Part shown: piece after piece, positions 18,445 to 27,508 of the stretch | Numbering within the stretch: the first letter of the stretch is position 1 | Layout: each line of letters starts with the position of its first letter | NCBI RefSeq assembly: GCF_000719265.1 | Contig: NZ_JOFL01000009.1 | Location: 124,001 to 188,000 of the forward strand | DNA from: Streptomyces roseoverticillatus | GTDB taxonomy: Bacteria; Actinomycetota; Actinomycetes; Streptomycetales; Streptomycetaceae | Direction: 5' to 3' | DNA: 64,000 nucleotides | The notes under the pieces: generated by a model | What the model saw: the letters and a program-made list of their open reading frames with translations, nothing else | What the model was told of the DNA's origin: nothing | Database searches by the model: none | Program-made: the position numbers and the translations under genes

Positions 18445-19511
18445 CCGGCGGCCTCCTCGCGCGGGGGCTCGCCCGGTCCCGCGACCGGCAGCCGGATCAG
18501 GAAGGCCGCGCCCCCGTCCGCCGTCTCGCCGACAGTGATCGTCCCGTCGTGCAGCCGGACGATGGCGCGGCTGATGGCGAGGCCGAGACCGGTGCCGGGA
18601 TATTCGCCCGTACGTGCGTTCGGTGCCCGTACGAAACCATTGAAGATCTCCTCCCGGAATTCCTCCGGTACGCCGATTCCGGTATCGGCGACTTCGATCT
18701 CCCAGAACTCGCCGCGCGGCGCCGCCGTGACCGAGATCCGGCCACCCGCGGGGGTGTATTTCGCGGCATTCTCCAGAAGATTGGTCAGGACGTGTCGCAA
18801 CCGGTGCCGGTCGCCGCGCAGGACGGGCCCGGGGGTGCACTCCACAACGGTGAACAATCCCGCCTCCTGCGTCGTGCTCATCCGGTCGAGGACGGCGTCC
18901 TGGAGCATCCGGTCCACCTCCACGTCGCCGAATTCCAGCTCCAGGCCGGCGGTGGCCCGCATCCGGGTGGTCAGCAGCAGGTCGGCGATCACCCGCTGCA
19001 TGCGGTCGGCGTTGCGCCGGATGGCGTCCAGGAAGGAGGACTGCTCGTCGGTGAGGGTGCCGAAGGAGGGGTCGGTGAGCAGCTCGCAGAAGCTGATCAC
19101 GGAGGTGAGGGGCGTGCGCAGCTCGTGGGAGGCGGCGGCCGTGAAGGCGTTGCGCTGCCGGGCCAGCTCGGTGAGGGCCACGTTGTCGCGCTGCAGGTCC
19201 CGCTCGCGCCGCTTGCGCTCGGTGACGTCCTCGTACGTCCACAGGGCGCCCAGGTAGGCGCCCTCGTGGCGGAGCGGTTCGATCACGCGGCGGACGGTGC
19301 GGCCGTCGGGGAGGGGGAGTTCGGCCGTCCGGTGGACGTGGTGGCGGGCCGGGACCTCGCCGGCCCGGACCCCGGCGCCGAACATGCGGGTGAACCTCCG
19401 GTTGGCCGCGAGCACCCGGTCGTCCGGGCCCTGCACGGCGGCGCCCGCGGGCAGCGCCTCCAGCAGCGCTTCCAGCAGCGTCCGCCACCGGTCGTCGTCC
19501 TCGCTCACCAC
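18441..19511 (-). CDS. Cytoplasmic PAS histidine kinase
   Basis: A protein of about 356 residues without membrane spans. A PAS domain covers about residues 15-110 ('AVQGPDDRVLAANRRFTRMFG'), a linker helix follows, and the H-box 'SHELRTPL' at about 127-134 carries the phosphorylated His. The HATPase domain contains N-box 'NLLENAAKY', G1 'DTGIGV' and G2 'GTGLGLAI'. The start is one of two adjacent GTG codons at 19508 or 19511; no strong Shine-Dalgarno decides between them. It overlaps the response-regulator start by four bases. It is divergent from folC, and the region between holds repeats that suggest autoregulation. A soluble PAS sensor implies an intracellular cue such as redox, ligand or energy state. 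Confidence 0.9.
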   Translation of the reverse strand: MVSEDDDRWRTLLEALLEALPAGAAVQGPDDRVLAANRRFTRMFGAGVRAGEVPARHHVHRTAELPLPDGRTVRRVIEPLRHEGAYLGALWTYEDVTERKRRERDLQRDNVALTELARQRNAFTAAASHELRTPLTSVISFCELLTDPSFGTLTDEQSSFLDAIRRNADRMQRVIADLLLTTRMRATAGLELEFGDVEVDRMLQDAVLDRMSTTQEAGLFTVVECTPGPVLRGDRHRLRHVLTNLLENAAKYTPAGGRISVTAAPRGEFWEIEVADTGIGVPEEFREEIFNGFVRAPNARTGEYPGTGLGLAISRAIVRLHDGTITVGETADGGAAFLIRLPVAGPGEPPREEAAG

Positions 19512-19537
19512 CCGGCACCACCCGGCTCCCGTGCATG

Positions 19538-19613
19538 AGGGGTCTTCCAGGGAAGACAGAAGAAAACAGAAGCAAGCAGAAGAAAACTGAAGAAAGGGGT
19601 CTTCCGGGAAAAC
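19538..19613. repeat. Paired palindromes and A-rich direct repeats, kinase-folC gap
   Basis: A perfect inverted repeat GTCTTCC-AG-GGAAGAC occupies 19542-19557. A near copy with one arm mismatch is at 19599-19613. AGGGGTCTTCC begins both copies (19538 and 19595, 57 bp apart). Between them two 16-bp near-identical tracts, CAGAAGAAAAC(A/T)GAAG, start at 19557 and 19577 (20-bp period). The tract is far more A-rich than its surroundings and looks like tandem binding sites. Confidence 0.75.
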
Positions 19614-19663
19614 CGTAGGGCAAGGCCGCCGGGCCTGCCGCCCGCGCTGTCGTACCCCCTCCG

Positions 19664-19669
19664 TAGACT
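19664..19669 (+). promoter_or_regulatory. -10 box of folC, leaderless start
   Basis: TAGACT ends 7 nt before the GTG at 19677 and there is no Shine-Dalgarno, so the mRNA probably begins at the start codon. Confidence 0.5.
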
Positions 19670-19676
19670 GGTCCGC

Positions 19677-21203
19677 GTGAGCGAGCGCCCCCTGAACGAC
19701 GACAACGGCAGCACCGGCCCCGACGACAATGACCGTTTCGAGGACATTGTCGATGCCGAGACCGACCGCGACCCCGACCTCGCCGTCATCGAGGCCGGCA
19801 GCCGGACCCTGCGCGCCCAGGCCGGGCCGCCGCAGGGCGACATCCCCGCCCGGCCCGAGGACCCCGAGACCGACCGCGCGCTGCGCGAGGTCGAGACCGA
19901 GCTCGCCGGCCGCTGGGGCGAGACCAAGCTCGACCCCTCGCTGGTCCGCATCGAGGCCCTGATGGACATCCTGGGGCAGCCGCAGCGCGCCTACCCCGCG
20001 ATCCACATCACCGGCACCAACGGCAAGACCAGCACGGCCCGCATGATCGAGTCGCTGCTGGGCGCCTTCGATCTGCGCACCGGCCGGTACACCAGCCCGC
20101 ACGTCCAGTCGATCACCGAGCGCATCAGCCTCGACGGCGCCCCGATCTCCGCCGAGCGCTTCATCGAGACGTACCAGGACATCAAGCCGTACGTGGAGAT
20201 GGTCGACGACCGCGAGGACTACCGTCTGTCCTTCTTCGAGGTCATGACGGGTATGGCCTACGCGGCCTTCGCCGACGCCCCGGTCGATGTGGCCGTCGTC
20301 GAGGTCGGCATGGGCGGCACCTGGGACGCGACGAACGTGGTGGACGCCTCCGTCGCCGTCGTCACCCCCATCTCGCTCGACCACACCGACCGCCTCGGCG
20401 CCACCACCGGTGACATCGCCGGCGAGAAGGCCGGCGTCGTCAAGCAGGACGCCACCGTCGTCCTCGCCCAGCAGCCGGTGGACGCGGCGCAGGTGCTGCT
20501 CAAGCGCGCGGTCGACGTCGACGCCACCGTGGCCCGCGAGGGCATGGAGTTCGGCGTCGTCTCCCGCGAGGTCGCCGTCGGCGGCCAGCTGCTGACGCTG
20601 CGCGGCCTCGGCGGCGAGTACCCCGAGCTCTTCCTGCCGCTCTACGGCGCCCACCAGGCGCACAACGCCGCGGTCGCCCTGGCCGCCGTCGAGGCTTTCT
20701 TCGGCATCGGCGCGCAGCACGCCCGCACGCTCGACATCGATACCGTCCGCCGCGCCTTCGCGCAGGTCAGCTCCCCGGGCCGGCTGGAGGTCGTGCGCCG
20801 CAGCCCCACCGTCGTGCTGGACGCCGCGCACAACCCGGCCGGTGCGCAGGTCACGGCCGAGGCGATCACCGAGGCGTTCGGCTTCAGCCGGCTCATCGGC
20901 GTCGTCGGCGCCAGCGCCGACAAGGACGTCCGCGGCCTGCTGGAGGCCTTCGAGCCGGTCTTCGCCGAGGTCGTCGTCACCCGCAACTCCACCCCGCGCT
21001 CCATGGACCCCGACGAGCTCGCGGCCGTCGCCGTCGAGGTCTTCGGCGCCGAGCGCGTCCAGGTCGAGCCCCGGCTGGACGACGCCCTGGAGGCCGCGAT
21101 CACCCTCGCGGAGGAGGAGTCCGAGTTCTCCGGCGCGGGCGTCCTGGTGACCGGCTCGGTGATCACGGTCGGCGAGGCCCGGCTGCTCCTCGGAAAGGGC
21201 TGA
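19677..21203 (+). CDS. folC: Folylpolyglutamate/dihydrofolate synthase
   Basis: ATP-dependent Mur-ligase-fold enzyme adding glutamate to folates (and often making dihydrofolate from dihydropteroate). It has 508 residues. The first 75 are an acidic, variable extension typical of actinobacteria. The P-loop ITGTNGKTS is at about 112-120. Other features are 'EVGMGGTWDATNVV' (metal/ATP site), 'HTDRLG' and the C-terminal domain with 'DAAHNPAGA' at about 382. Start GTG 19677 lies 7 nt from a -10-like box. It is followed after 2 bp by a DUF4233 gene and then ndk, a conserved Streptomyces order. Nothing unusual beyond the N-terminal extension. Confidence 0.95.
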   Translation: MSERPLNDDNGSTGPDDNDRFEDIVDAETDRDPDLAVIEAGSRTLRAQAGPPQGDIPARPEDPETDRALREVETELAGRWGETKLDPSLVRIEALMDILGQPQRAYPAIHITGTNGKTSTARMIESLLGAFDLRTGRYTSPHVQSITERISLDGAPISAERFIETYQDIKPYVEMVDDREDYRLSFFEVMTGMAYAAFADAPVDVAVVEVGMGGTWDATNVVDASVAVVTPISLDHTDRLGATTGDIAGEKAGVVKQDATVVLAQQPVDAAQVLLKRAVDVDATVAREGMEFGVVSREVAVGGQLLTLRGLGGEYPELFLPLYGAHQAHNAAVALAAVEAFFGIGAQHARTLDIDTVRRAFAQVSSPGRLEVVRRSPTVVLDAAHNPAGAQVTAEAITEAFGFSRLIGVVGASADKDVRGLLEAFEPVFAEVVVTRNSTPRSMDPDELAAVAVEVFGAERVQVEPRLDDALEAAITLAEEESEFSGAGVLVTGSVITVGEARLLLGKG

Positions 21204-21205
21204 TC

Positions 21206-21550
21206 ATGAGAACGCTGTGCGCCAGCACTCTGATCGGTGAATTCTTCGTCATCGGATTCGCCGGTCTGGTCGCCATGCAGATGTCCGACCTGTCGACGGG
21301 CACGGTGTGGGCCGTCAGCGGCACCGCGATGGCCCTGAGCGTGCTGCTGTGCGGCATGCTCACCCGCCCGGGCGGCGTCCAGCTGGGCTGGCTGCTGCAG
21401 TTCGGGCTGGTCCTGAGCGGCTTCATCGTCCCGATGATGTTCATCCTCGGGGTGGTCTTCGGCGGCCTGTGGTGGGCGTCGGTGCACTTCGGCCGGAAGA
21501 TCGACGAGGCGAAGGCCCGCTTCGCGGCCGAGGCGGCCGACGCCGCGTAG
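21206..21550 (+). CDS. DUF4233 small membrane protein
   Basis: A 114-residue protein with three hydrophobic segments (about residues 6-25, 32-49 and 58-85), ending in a charged cytoplasmic tail 'GRKIDEAKARFAAEAADAA'. DUF4233 proteins occur next to folC in most actinobacteria. The ATG is two bases after the folC stop, so it is surely co-translated with folC. The function is unknown; the conserved linkage to folate and ndk genes is the only clue. Confidence 0.85.
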   Translation: MRTLCASTLIGEFFVIGFAGLVAMQMSDLSTGTVWAVSGTAMALSVLLCGMLTRPGGVQLGWLLQFGLVLSGFIVPMMFILGVVFGGLWWASVHFGRKIDEAKARFAAEAADAA

Positions 21551-21658
21551 CCCGGGCGCCGGCCGGCCGCCGCCCGGCCCCGGTCCGGGTGCCGCGCGTC
21601 CGCCGCGCCCCTGTACCCTCTGGCCCACCAGACTCGATCGTCCGCAAGGAGCCGCAGT

Positions 21659-22072
21659 ATGAGCCAGCGCACCCTCGTCCTTCTCAAGCCCGACTGCGTC
21701 CGGCGTCAGCTGGTCGGCGAGGTCATCGCCCGCATCGAGCGCAAGGCCGGATGGACGATCAGCGCGCTGGAGCTGCGCACCCTCGACCGCGACACCCTCG
21801 CGCAGCACTACGCCGAGCACGAGGGCCGGGACTTCTACGAGCCGCTGATGGGCTTCATGTCCTCCGGCCCCGTCGTCGCCATGGTCGTCGAGGGCGAGCG
21901 CGTCATCCCGGGCGTGCGCGCCCTGGCCGGCCCGACGGACCCGATTTCGGCCGCCCCGGGATCCATCCGTGGTGACTTCGGCACCATCACGCGCGAGAAC
22001 CTCATCCACGCCTCGGACTCCGAGGAGTCGGCCGAGCGGGAAATCAAGATTTTCTTTCCCGGTCTCGCCTGA
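21659..22072 (+). CDS. ndk: Nucleoside diphosphate kinase
   Basis: Transfers the gamma phosphate among NTPs through a phospho-His. It has 137 residues. The active-site His is at about 117 ('NLIHASDSEESAEREI', the NDK signature). The N-terminal 'RTLVLLKPDCVRR' is the normal first strand. The AAGGAG Shine-Dalgarno is 8 nt upstream of ATG. It is the last gene of the folC-DUF4233-ndk group and ends at a perfect hairpin, after which the mreB promoter region begins. Confidence 0.97.
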   Translation: MSQRTLVLLKPDCVRRQLVGEVIARIERKAGWTISALELRTLDRDTLAQHYAEHEGRDFYEPLMGFMSSGPVVAMVVEGERVIPGVRALAGPTDPISAAPGSIRGDFGTITRENLIHASDSEESAEREIKIFFPGLA

Positions 22073-22102
22073 TAGCGCATCAGGCCCGGAGCCTTTCCGA
22101 TC

Positions 22103-22133
22103 AGGGGCGACCGATTTTATTTCGGTCGCCCCT
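22103..22133 (+). terminator. Terminator of ndk
   Basis: A perfect 12-bp stem (22103-22114 with 22122-22133) and a 7-nt loop. There is no T-tract after it, as usual in Streptomyces. The rest of 22073-22350 is the mreB leader and promoter region with no gene seen. Confidence 0.85.
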
Positions 22134-22350
22134 GGCATATGCGTGGCGAACGAGGGAACCTCTCACTCCGACACGACGTCACCATTACTAGGGGAAGCTC
22201 CACTTCCGCCGACAATGGCGGAGGAACCCTCGCACCGTGTTCGACCGGTCGAGACTACGATGAGAGCTTCCGCGCCCGCCGCGCACCGCACACCTGCCGA
22301 CCTCAAGTAAGCAATCGCTCACTCCAGCTGGGAAGGCCAGACGTATCCTC

Positions 22351-23382
22351 ATGGGGAACAACATGTCGTTCATCGGCCGTGACATGGCTGTCGACCTCGG
22401 GACCGCCAACACGCTGGTGTACGTCAGAGGCCGCGGAATCGTCCTCAACGAGCCATCCGTCGTCGCCATCAACACCAACACCGGCGGCATCCTCGCGGTG
22501 GGTGCCGAGGCGAAGAAGATGATCGGCCGCACCCCGGGCAACATCGTCGCGGTCCGGCCGCTGAAGGACGGCGTGATCGCCGACTTCGAGATCACCGAGC
22601 GCATGCTCCGCTACTTCATCCTCAAGATCCACAAGCGGCGCTGGATGGCCCGGCCCCGCGTCGTGGTCTGCGTGCCCTCCGGCATCACCGGCGTCGAGCG
22701 GCGCGCCGTCATCGAGGCGTCCACCCAGGCCGGCGCCCGCCAGGTGCACATCATCGAGGAGCCCATGGCCGCCGCCATCGGCTCCGGCCTCCCCGTCCAC
22801 GAGGCCACCGGCAATATGGTCGTCGACATCGGCGGCGGCACCACCGAGGTCGCGGTCATCTCCCTCGGCGGCATCGTCACCGCCCAGTCCATCCGCGTCG
22901 CCGGCGACGAGCTCGACAACGCGATCATCCAGCACATCAAGAAGGAGTACAGCCTCCTCCTCGGTGAGCGCACCGCCGAACAGATCAAGATCACCATCGG
23001 CTCGGCCTACGACCTGGAGCAGGACGAGCACACCGAGATCCGCGGCCGGGACCTGGTCAGCGGCCTGCCCAAGACCGTCGTCATCTCCGCCGCCGAGGTC
23101 CGCAAGGCCATCGAGGAGCCGGTCAACTCCATCGTCGACGCCGTCAAGACCACCCTCGACAAGTGCCCGCCCGAGCTCTCGGGTGACGTCATGGACCGCG
23201 GCATCGTTCTCACAGGCGGCGGCGCCCTCCTGCGCGGCCTCGACGAGCGGCTGCGCCGGGAGACCGGCATGCCGATCCACATCGCCGAGGACCCGCTGGA
23301 CTCCGTCGCGCTGGGCTCCGGCAAGTGCGTCGAGGAGTTCGAGGCCCTCCAGCAGGTCCTCGACGCGCAGCCGCGGCGCTGA
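22351..23382 (+). CDS. mreB: Rod shape-determining protein MreB
   Basis: Actin-like ATPase that forms membrane-attached filaments and guides cell-wall synthesis; in Streptomyces it acts mainly in aerial hyphae and spore walls. It has 343 residues. Phosphate 1 '[12 protein letters not shown]' is at about 13-24, phosphate 2 '[14 protein letters not shown]' at about 157-170 and the adenosine site '[12 protein letters not shown]' at about 289-300. The N-terminal [12 protein letters not shown] matches Streptomyces MreB. It is the first gene of the mreB-mreC-mreD-pbp2-rodA cluster; a 285-bp gap before mreC allows a second promoter there. Confidence 0.98.
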   Translation: MGNNMSFIGRDMAVDLGTANTLVYVRGRGIVLNEPSVVAINTNTGGILAVGAEAKKMIGRTPGNIVAVRPLKDGVIADFEITERMLRYFILKIHKRRWMARPRVVVCVPSGITGVERRAVIEASTQAGARQVHIIEEPMAAAIGSGLPVHEATGNMVVDIGGGTTEVAVISLGGIVTAQSIRVAGDELDNAIIQHIKKEYSLLLGERTAEQIKITIGSAYDLEQDEHTEIRGRDLVSGLPKTVVISAAEVRKAIEEPVNSIVDAVKTTLDKCPPELSGDVMDRGIVLTGGGALLRGLDERLRRETGMPIHIAEDPLDSVALGSGKCVEEFEALQQVLDAQPRR

Positions 23383-23520
23383 CGCGCTCGCCCCTTCGGG
23401 CGGGTGCGCCGGGGCCTCGGCCGGAGAGCGGCGCTCCGGCGCCGTGGCGCCGCCTCGGAGCACCGCTCCGGGACGTCGCCCGGGGGGCCACGCCCGGCGC
23501 GTTCCACCCGGCGGGGGACC

Positions 23521-23549
23521 GGCGCCACCCCCTTGGCAGGGGGCGGTGC
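23521..23549 (+). other. Hairpin in the mreB-mreC gap
   Basis: GGCGCCACCCCC pairs with GGGGGCGGTGCC (one mismatch, one G-T). The 285-bp gap 23383-23667 also carries ATATACAGG near 23589, the most AT-rich part, which may hold an mreC promoter. No gene is seen. Confidence 0.4.
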
Positions 23550-23667
23550 CAAAGCCACCCGGCGTACCACCGCTGCCGGGAAACAACCTGATATACAGGC
23601 ACAACGCTCCGGATGACCGGCCCGCCCCGCAGCCCGCCGGTCCTACGAGAAGGGCACGCCGCCGCAC

Positions 23668-24600
23668 GTGAGGGACACACGAGAGAGCCGGCTGCTGCTG
23701 GTGCTGCTGGTCGCCATCGCCTTCGCACTGATCACGGTCGACATCCGTGGCGGTGAGCGGTCCCCGCTCGACGGCGTCCGGCACGCGGCGGCCTCCGTCT
23801 TCGGGCCCGTCGAGAAGGGCGTCGCCTCCGCGGTCGACCCCGTCGGCAACGCCGTGGCGGCCGTGCGTGACTCCGACGAGCGGCACAACCGCATCAGCGC
23901 CCTGGAGCGCGAGAACACCAGCCTCAAGCAGCGGCTCGGCAGCGACGACCGCAACCGCGGCCGGGCCGCCGAGCTCGACGCCATGCTCAAGACCGCCGGC
24001 CGCGGCCAGTACGGCATCAAGGGCGCCCAGGTCATCGCCATAGGCGCGGCCCAGGGCTTCTCCTGGACCGTCACCATCGACGCCGGCAGCCGCGACGGCA
24101 TCAAGCGCGACATGACCGTCCTCAACGGCGACGGCCTCGTCGGCCGCGTCACCACCGTCGCCCGCGACACCGCGACCGTGCTGCTCGCCAACGACCCCAA
24201 GTTCACCGTCGGCACCCGCATGGAGAAGAGCGGCGAGCTCGGCTTCGCCAACGGCCAGGGCGCCGGCGTCCTGCGCGTCGAACTGCTCAACGGCAAGGCG
24301 GCCGTCCAGCCCGGCGACCGGCTCGTCACCTTCGGCTCCAGCCGCGACAAGCCGTTCGTGCCCGGCGTCCCCGTCGGCGAGGTCACCCGCGTCGAGCCCG
24401 CCGGCGGCAGCCTCACCCGCACCCTCCAGGTCCGCCCCTTCGTCGGCTACAGCAAGCTCGACATCGTCGGCGTCGTCGTCGAACCCCCGCGCACCGACCC
24501 CCGCGACACCGTGCTGCCGCCCAAGCCGGAAGCGCCCAAGCCCACGCCCACCGTGACCGTCACGGTCACGCCCTCCGCGAGCGCCAAACCCGAGGACTGA
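23668..24600 (+). CDS. mreC: Rod shape-determining protein MreC
   Basis: Bitopic scaffold linking MreB to the peptidoglycan synthases. It has 310 residues. Residues 1-6 are cytoplasmic, one span covers about 7-24 ('RLLLVLLVAIAFALITV'), a coiled coil about 66-96 ('RISALERENTSLKQRLGSDDR'), and then the two beta-barrel MreC domains follow to about 270. The C-terminal 40 residues are a Pro/Thr/Val-rich extension. Start GTG 23668. mreD begins 3 bases after its stop. The length and domain order are normal for actinobacteria. Confidence 0.95.
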   Translation: MRDTRESRLLLVLLVAIAFALITVDIRGGERSPLDGVRHAAASVFGPVEKGVASAVDPVGNAVAAVRDSDERHNRISALERENTSLKQRLGSDDRNRGRAAELDAMLKTAGRGQYGIKGAQVIAIGAAQGFSWTVTIDAGSRDGIKRDMTVLNGDGLVGRVTTVARDTATVLLANDPKFTVGTRMEKSGELGFANGQGAGVLRVELLNGKAAVQPGDRLVTFGSSRDKPFVPGVPVGEVTRVEPAGGSLTRTLQVRPFVGYSKLDIVGVVVEPPRTDPRDTVLPPKPEAPKPTPTVTVTVTPSASAKPED

Positions 24601-24603
24601 CCG

Positions 24604-25233
24604 ATGCGCCTCAACCGGATCCTGCTCTCGACCGCGCTCGTGGTGGTCGCCCTCGTCGTGCAGGTCACCGTCCTGGCACGGCTCCACCTGCCGGGCGCCG
24701 TCCCCGATCCACTCCTCCTCGTCGTGGTCGGGCTCGCCCTCGTCCACGGCCACACCAACGGCGCCGTCGTCGGCTTCGCCGCCGGTCTGCTGGCCGACCT
24801 GGCCCCGCCCGCCGACCACGCCACCGGCCGGTACGCCCTCGTGCTGTCCGTCGTCGGCTACCTCGTCGGCCTCGTCCGGCCCGAGACGGGCAAGCTGCGC
24901 TCCGCCACCGTGCCCATGCTCGTCGTCGTGGCCGCGGCCGTCGGCTCCACGCTGCTCTACGCGGGCGTCGGCTCCCTCGTCGGCGACACCGCCGCCCGCA
25001 ACGTCGGCCTCACCAGCCTCGTCTTCACCGCGGCCCTCTACGACCTGCTGCTCGCGCCCTTCGTCGTCCCGCTCGTCATGGCCATGGCCAGGCGCGTCCA
25101 GAACGACCCGCTGACCGCCGACGGGCCCAGCACGATGGGGGGATCGCGCACGAGCCGCGTCAGCGGCCAGCGCACGGGCATGCGCATGGGGATGCGCCGG
25201 CCCGGCCGCCTCAAGGGGATGAAGCGGCTGTGA
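24604..25233 (+). CDS. mreD: Rod shape-determining protein MreD
   Basis: Integral membrane partner of MreC. It has 209 residues with five to six spans, and an Arg/Gly/Met-rich cytoplasmic tail from about residue 170 ('RMGMRRPGRLKGMKRL'). The ATG follows a GAGGA Shine-Dalgarno formed by the end of mreC, so translation is coupled. The conserved MreD feature is the pattern of short loops with 'GFAAGLLADLAPP'. pbp2 follows after 136 bp. Confidence 0.92.
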   Translation: MRLNRILLSTALVVVALVVQVTVLARLHLPGAVPDPLLLVVVGLALVHGHTNGAVVGFAAGLLADLAPPADHATGRYALVLSVVGYLVGLVRPETGKLRSATVPMLVVVAAAVGSTLLYAGVGSLVGDTAARNVGLTSLVFTAALYDLLLAPFVVPLVMAMARRVQNDPLTADGPSTMGGSRTSRVSGQRTGMRMGMRRPGRLKGMKRL

Positions 25234-25369
25234 GCGCCCGCCCGTCTCCCACCGCCACCCTGCACGAGACCCTTCGCGCCACGCCTTTCGACGGCGCGGC
25301 CGCCGGGCCGCACCCGATCACGGTGCCCGCACCTCTGCGCCGTGCGGGCGGAGAAGCGAAGGGGGCACT

Positions 25370-27508
25370 GTGACCAACCTTCCCGACTCGGGGCGGACCT
25401 CGCGCGTCACCATCCGCCTCATCGTCATCCAGATCCTCGTCTTCTCCCTCCTCCTCACCCTCGCCGGCAGGCTCTGGTACCTCCAGATCCGCAACGGCGA
25501 CGAGTACACCGCCGAAGCCGCCGACAACCACATCCAGCAGGTCGTCGCCCCCGCCACCCGCGGCTCGATACTGGACGCCCGCGGCGTCCCCCTCGCCGAC
25601 AACGAGACCCGCCTCGTCGTCTCCGCGAGCCGCACCGACCTGATGAAGATGAAGGACCGCGGCCGCACCGTCCTCGCCCGCCTCGCCGGCGTGCTGAACA
25701 TGAAGCCCGAGGACGTCGCCGCCAAGGTCCGGCTCTGCGACGCCAAGACCCCCAAGCCCTGCTGGGCCGGCTCGCCCTACCAGCCCATCCCCATCACCGA
25801 CGAGGCCACCACCCAGCAGGCCCTGCAGATCCGCGAGCGCGCCGAGGACTTCCCCGGCATCACCGCCGAACCCACCGCCGTCCGCCGCTACGCCGGCCCC
25901 GGCGGCTCCAACACCGCCCAGGTCCTCGGCTACCTCTCGCCCGTCACCGACGAGGAGATCACCAAGGCCAAAGCCGGACGCTCCCCGCTGCTGCGCTCCG
26001 ACCAGGTGGGCCGCTCCGGCCTGGAGCGCCAGTACGACTCCCAGCTGCGCGGCAAGGCAGGCGTCACCCGCTACGAGGTCGACAACCTCGGCCGCGTCAT
26101 CGGCAAGGCCAAGAGCGACAAGGCCGTCCCCGGCGCCAACCTCGTCACCAGCATCGACGCCCGCGTGCAGGCCATAGCGGAACGCGAGCTGGACCAGGCG
26201 ATGAAGGACGCCCGCAAGGAGGTCGACAAGAACACCGGCACCAACTACAAGGCCGACGCCGGTGCCGTCGTCGTCATGGAGGCCAAGACCGGCCGCGTCG
26301 TCGCCATGGCCTCCAACCCCACCTACGACCCCAACGCCTGGGTCGGCGGCATCTCCGCCAAGGACTACCAGAACCTCACCGGCAAGGACTCCGGCTTCCC
26401 GCTGCTCAACCGCGCCATCCAGGGCCAGGCCGCCCCCGGCTCGATCTTCAAGGTCATCTCCGCCACCGCCGCCGTCAACGCCGGCTACGGCTTCAACGAC
26501 AACTACAACTGCTCGGCCTCGTACAGCATCGGCAACCAGGTCTTCAAGAACTTCGAGTCCAAGGGATACGGCCCCATCAACCTCGGCCGCGCCCTGGAGG
26601 TCTCCTGCGACACCGTCTTCTACGACCTGGCCTACCGCCAGTGGCAGAAGGACGGCGGCAACAACCCCAAGCACCCCGCCGACTGGTTCTACAAGACCGC
26701 GCACGAGTTCGGCCTCGGCAAGGAGACCGGCATCGACCTCCCCAACGAGGTCACCGGCCGCGTCCCCGACCGCGAGTGGAAGAAGAACTACTGGGAGGCC
26801 AACAAGGACTCCTGGTGCAAGCAGGGCAAGACCGACACCAGCTACGCCGGCCAGATCGCCAAGGAGAACTGCGAGTCCGGCATGCGCATGCGCGCCGGTG
26901 ACTCCGTCAACTACTCCATCGGCCAGGGCGACACCCTTGTCACCCCCCTGCAGATGGCCACCATCTACGCCGGCGTCAGCAACGGCGGCACCCTCTGGAA
27001 CCCCACCGTCGGCAAGGCCGTCATCAGCCCCGACGGCCGCACCGTCCACGAGATCGCGCCCCAGTCCCACGGCAAGCTGCCGTTCGACAAGAGGACGCGC
27101 GACCAGATCGACGGCGCCCTCGCCGGCGTGGCCACCCAGGGCACCGCCGCCTGGCGCTTCGAGGGATGGCCCCAGAAGGAGATCCCGATGCACGCCAAGA
27201 CCGGCACCGCCGAGGTCTACGGCAAGCAGACCACCTCCTGGTTCGCCACCTACACCGGCGACTACGCCGTCGTCATGACGATCTCCCAGGGCGGCACCGG
27301 CTCCGGCGCCTCCGGCCCCGCCGTGCGCAACATCTACAACGCCCTCTACGGAGTCGACGAGAAGGGCAAGATCGACGCCAAGAAGGCGCTCCTGCCCCAC
27401 CCGGAGACCGGGCTGCCGAAGATCGAGAAGGACGGCACCATCGAGGCCCAGCCCATCGAGCCGGCCCCGCCCAGCCCCTCGGCCCGGAAGGAAGAGCAGG
27501 ACTCGTGA
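25370..27508 (+). CDS. mrdA: Penicillin-binding protein 2
   Basis: Monofunctional class B transpeptidase that crosslinks peptidoglycan during elongation or spore-wall growth. It has 712 residues. A single N-terminal span (about residues 14-36) anchors the PBP-dimer domain (about 55-300). The transpeptidase motifs are SxxK in 'APGSIFKVIS' (about residue 356), SxN-equivalent 'SCDTVFY' (about 412) and KTG in 'MHAKTGTAEV' (about 608). Start GTG 25370. It overlaps rodA: its stop TGA shares bases with the rodA GTG, so both are made together, matching the PBP2-RodA synthase pair. Confidence 0.96.
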   Translation: MTNLPDSGRTSRVTIRLIVIQILVFSLLLTLAGRLWYLQIRNGDEYTAEAADNHIQQVVAPATRGSILDARGVPLADNETRLVVSASRTDLMKMKDRGRTVLARLAGVLNMKPEDVAAKVRLCDAKTPKPCWAGSPYQPIPITDEATTQQALQIRERAEDFPGITAEPTAVRRYAGPGGSNTAQVLGYLSPVTDEEITKAKAGRSPLLRSDQVGRSGLERQYDSQLRGKAGVTRYEVDNLGRVIGKAKSDKAVPGANLVTSIDARVQAIAERELDQAMKDARKEVDKNTGTNYKADAGAVVVMEAKTGRVVAMASNPTYDPNAWVGGISAKDYQNLTGKDSGFPLLNRAIQGQAAPGSIFKVISATAAVNAGYGFNDNYNCSASYSIGNQVFKNFESKGYGPINLGRALEVSCDTVFYDLAYRQWQKDGGNNPKHPADWFYKTAHEFGLGKETGIDLPNEVTGRVPDREWKKNYWEANKDSWCKQGKTDTSYAGQIAKENCESGMRMRAGDSVNYSIGQGDTLVTPLQMATIYAGVSNGGTLWNPTVGKAVISPDGRTVHEIAPQSHGKLPFDKRTRDQIDGALAGVATQGTAAWRFEGWPQKEIPMHAKTGTAEVYGKQTTSWFATYTGDYAVVMTISQGGTGSGASGPAVRNIYNALYGVDEKGKIDAKKALLPHPETGLPKIEKDGTIEAQPIEPAPPSPSARKEEQDS

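Noticed and set aside
22073..22350. A riboswitch ahead of mreB
   Set aside because: Only the ndk terminator and unstructured leader are seen; no known aptamer core could be recognised.
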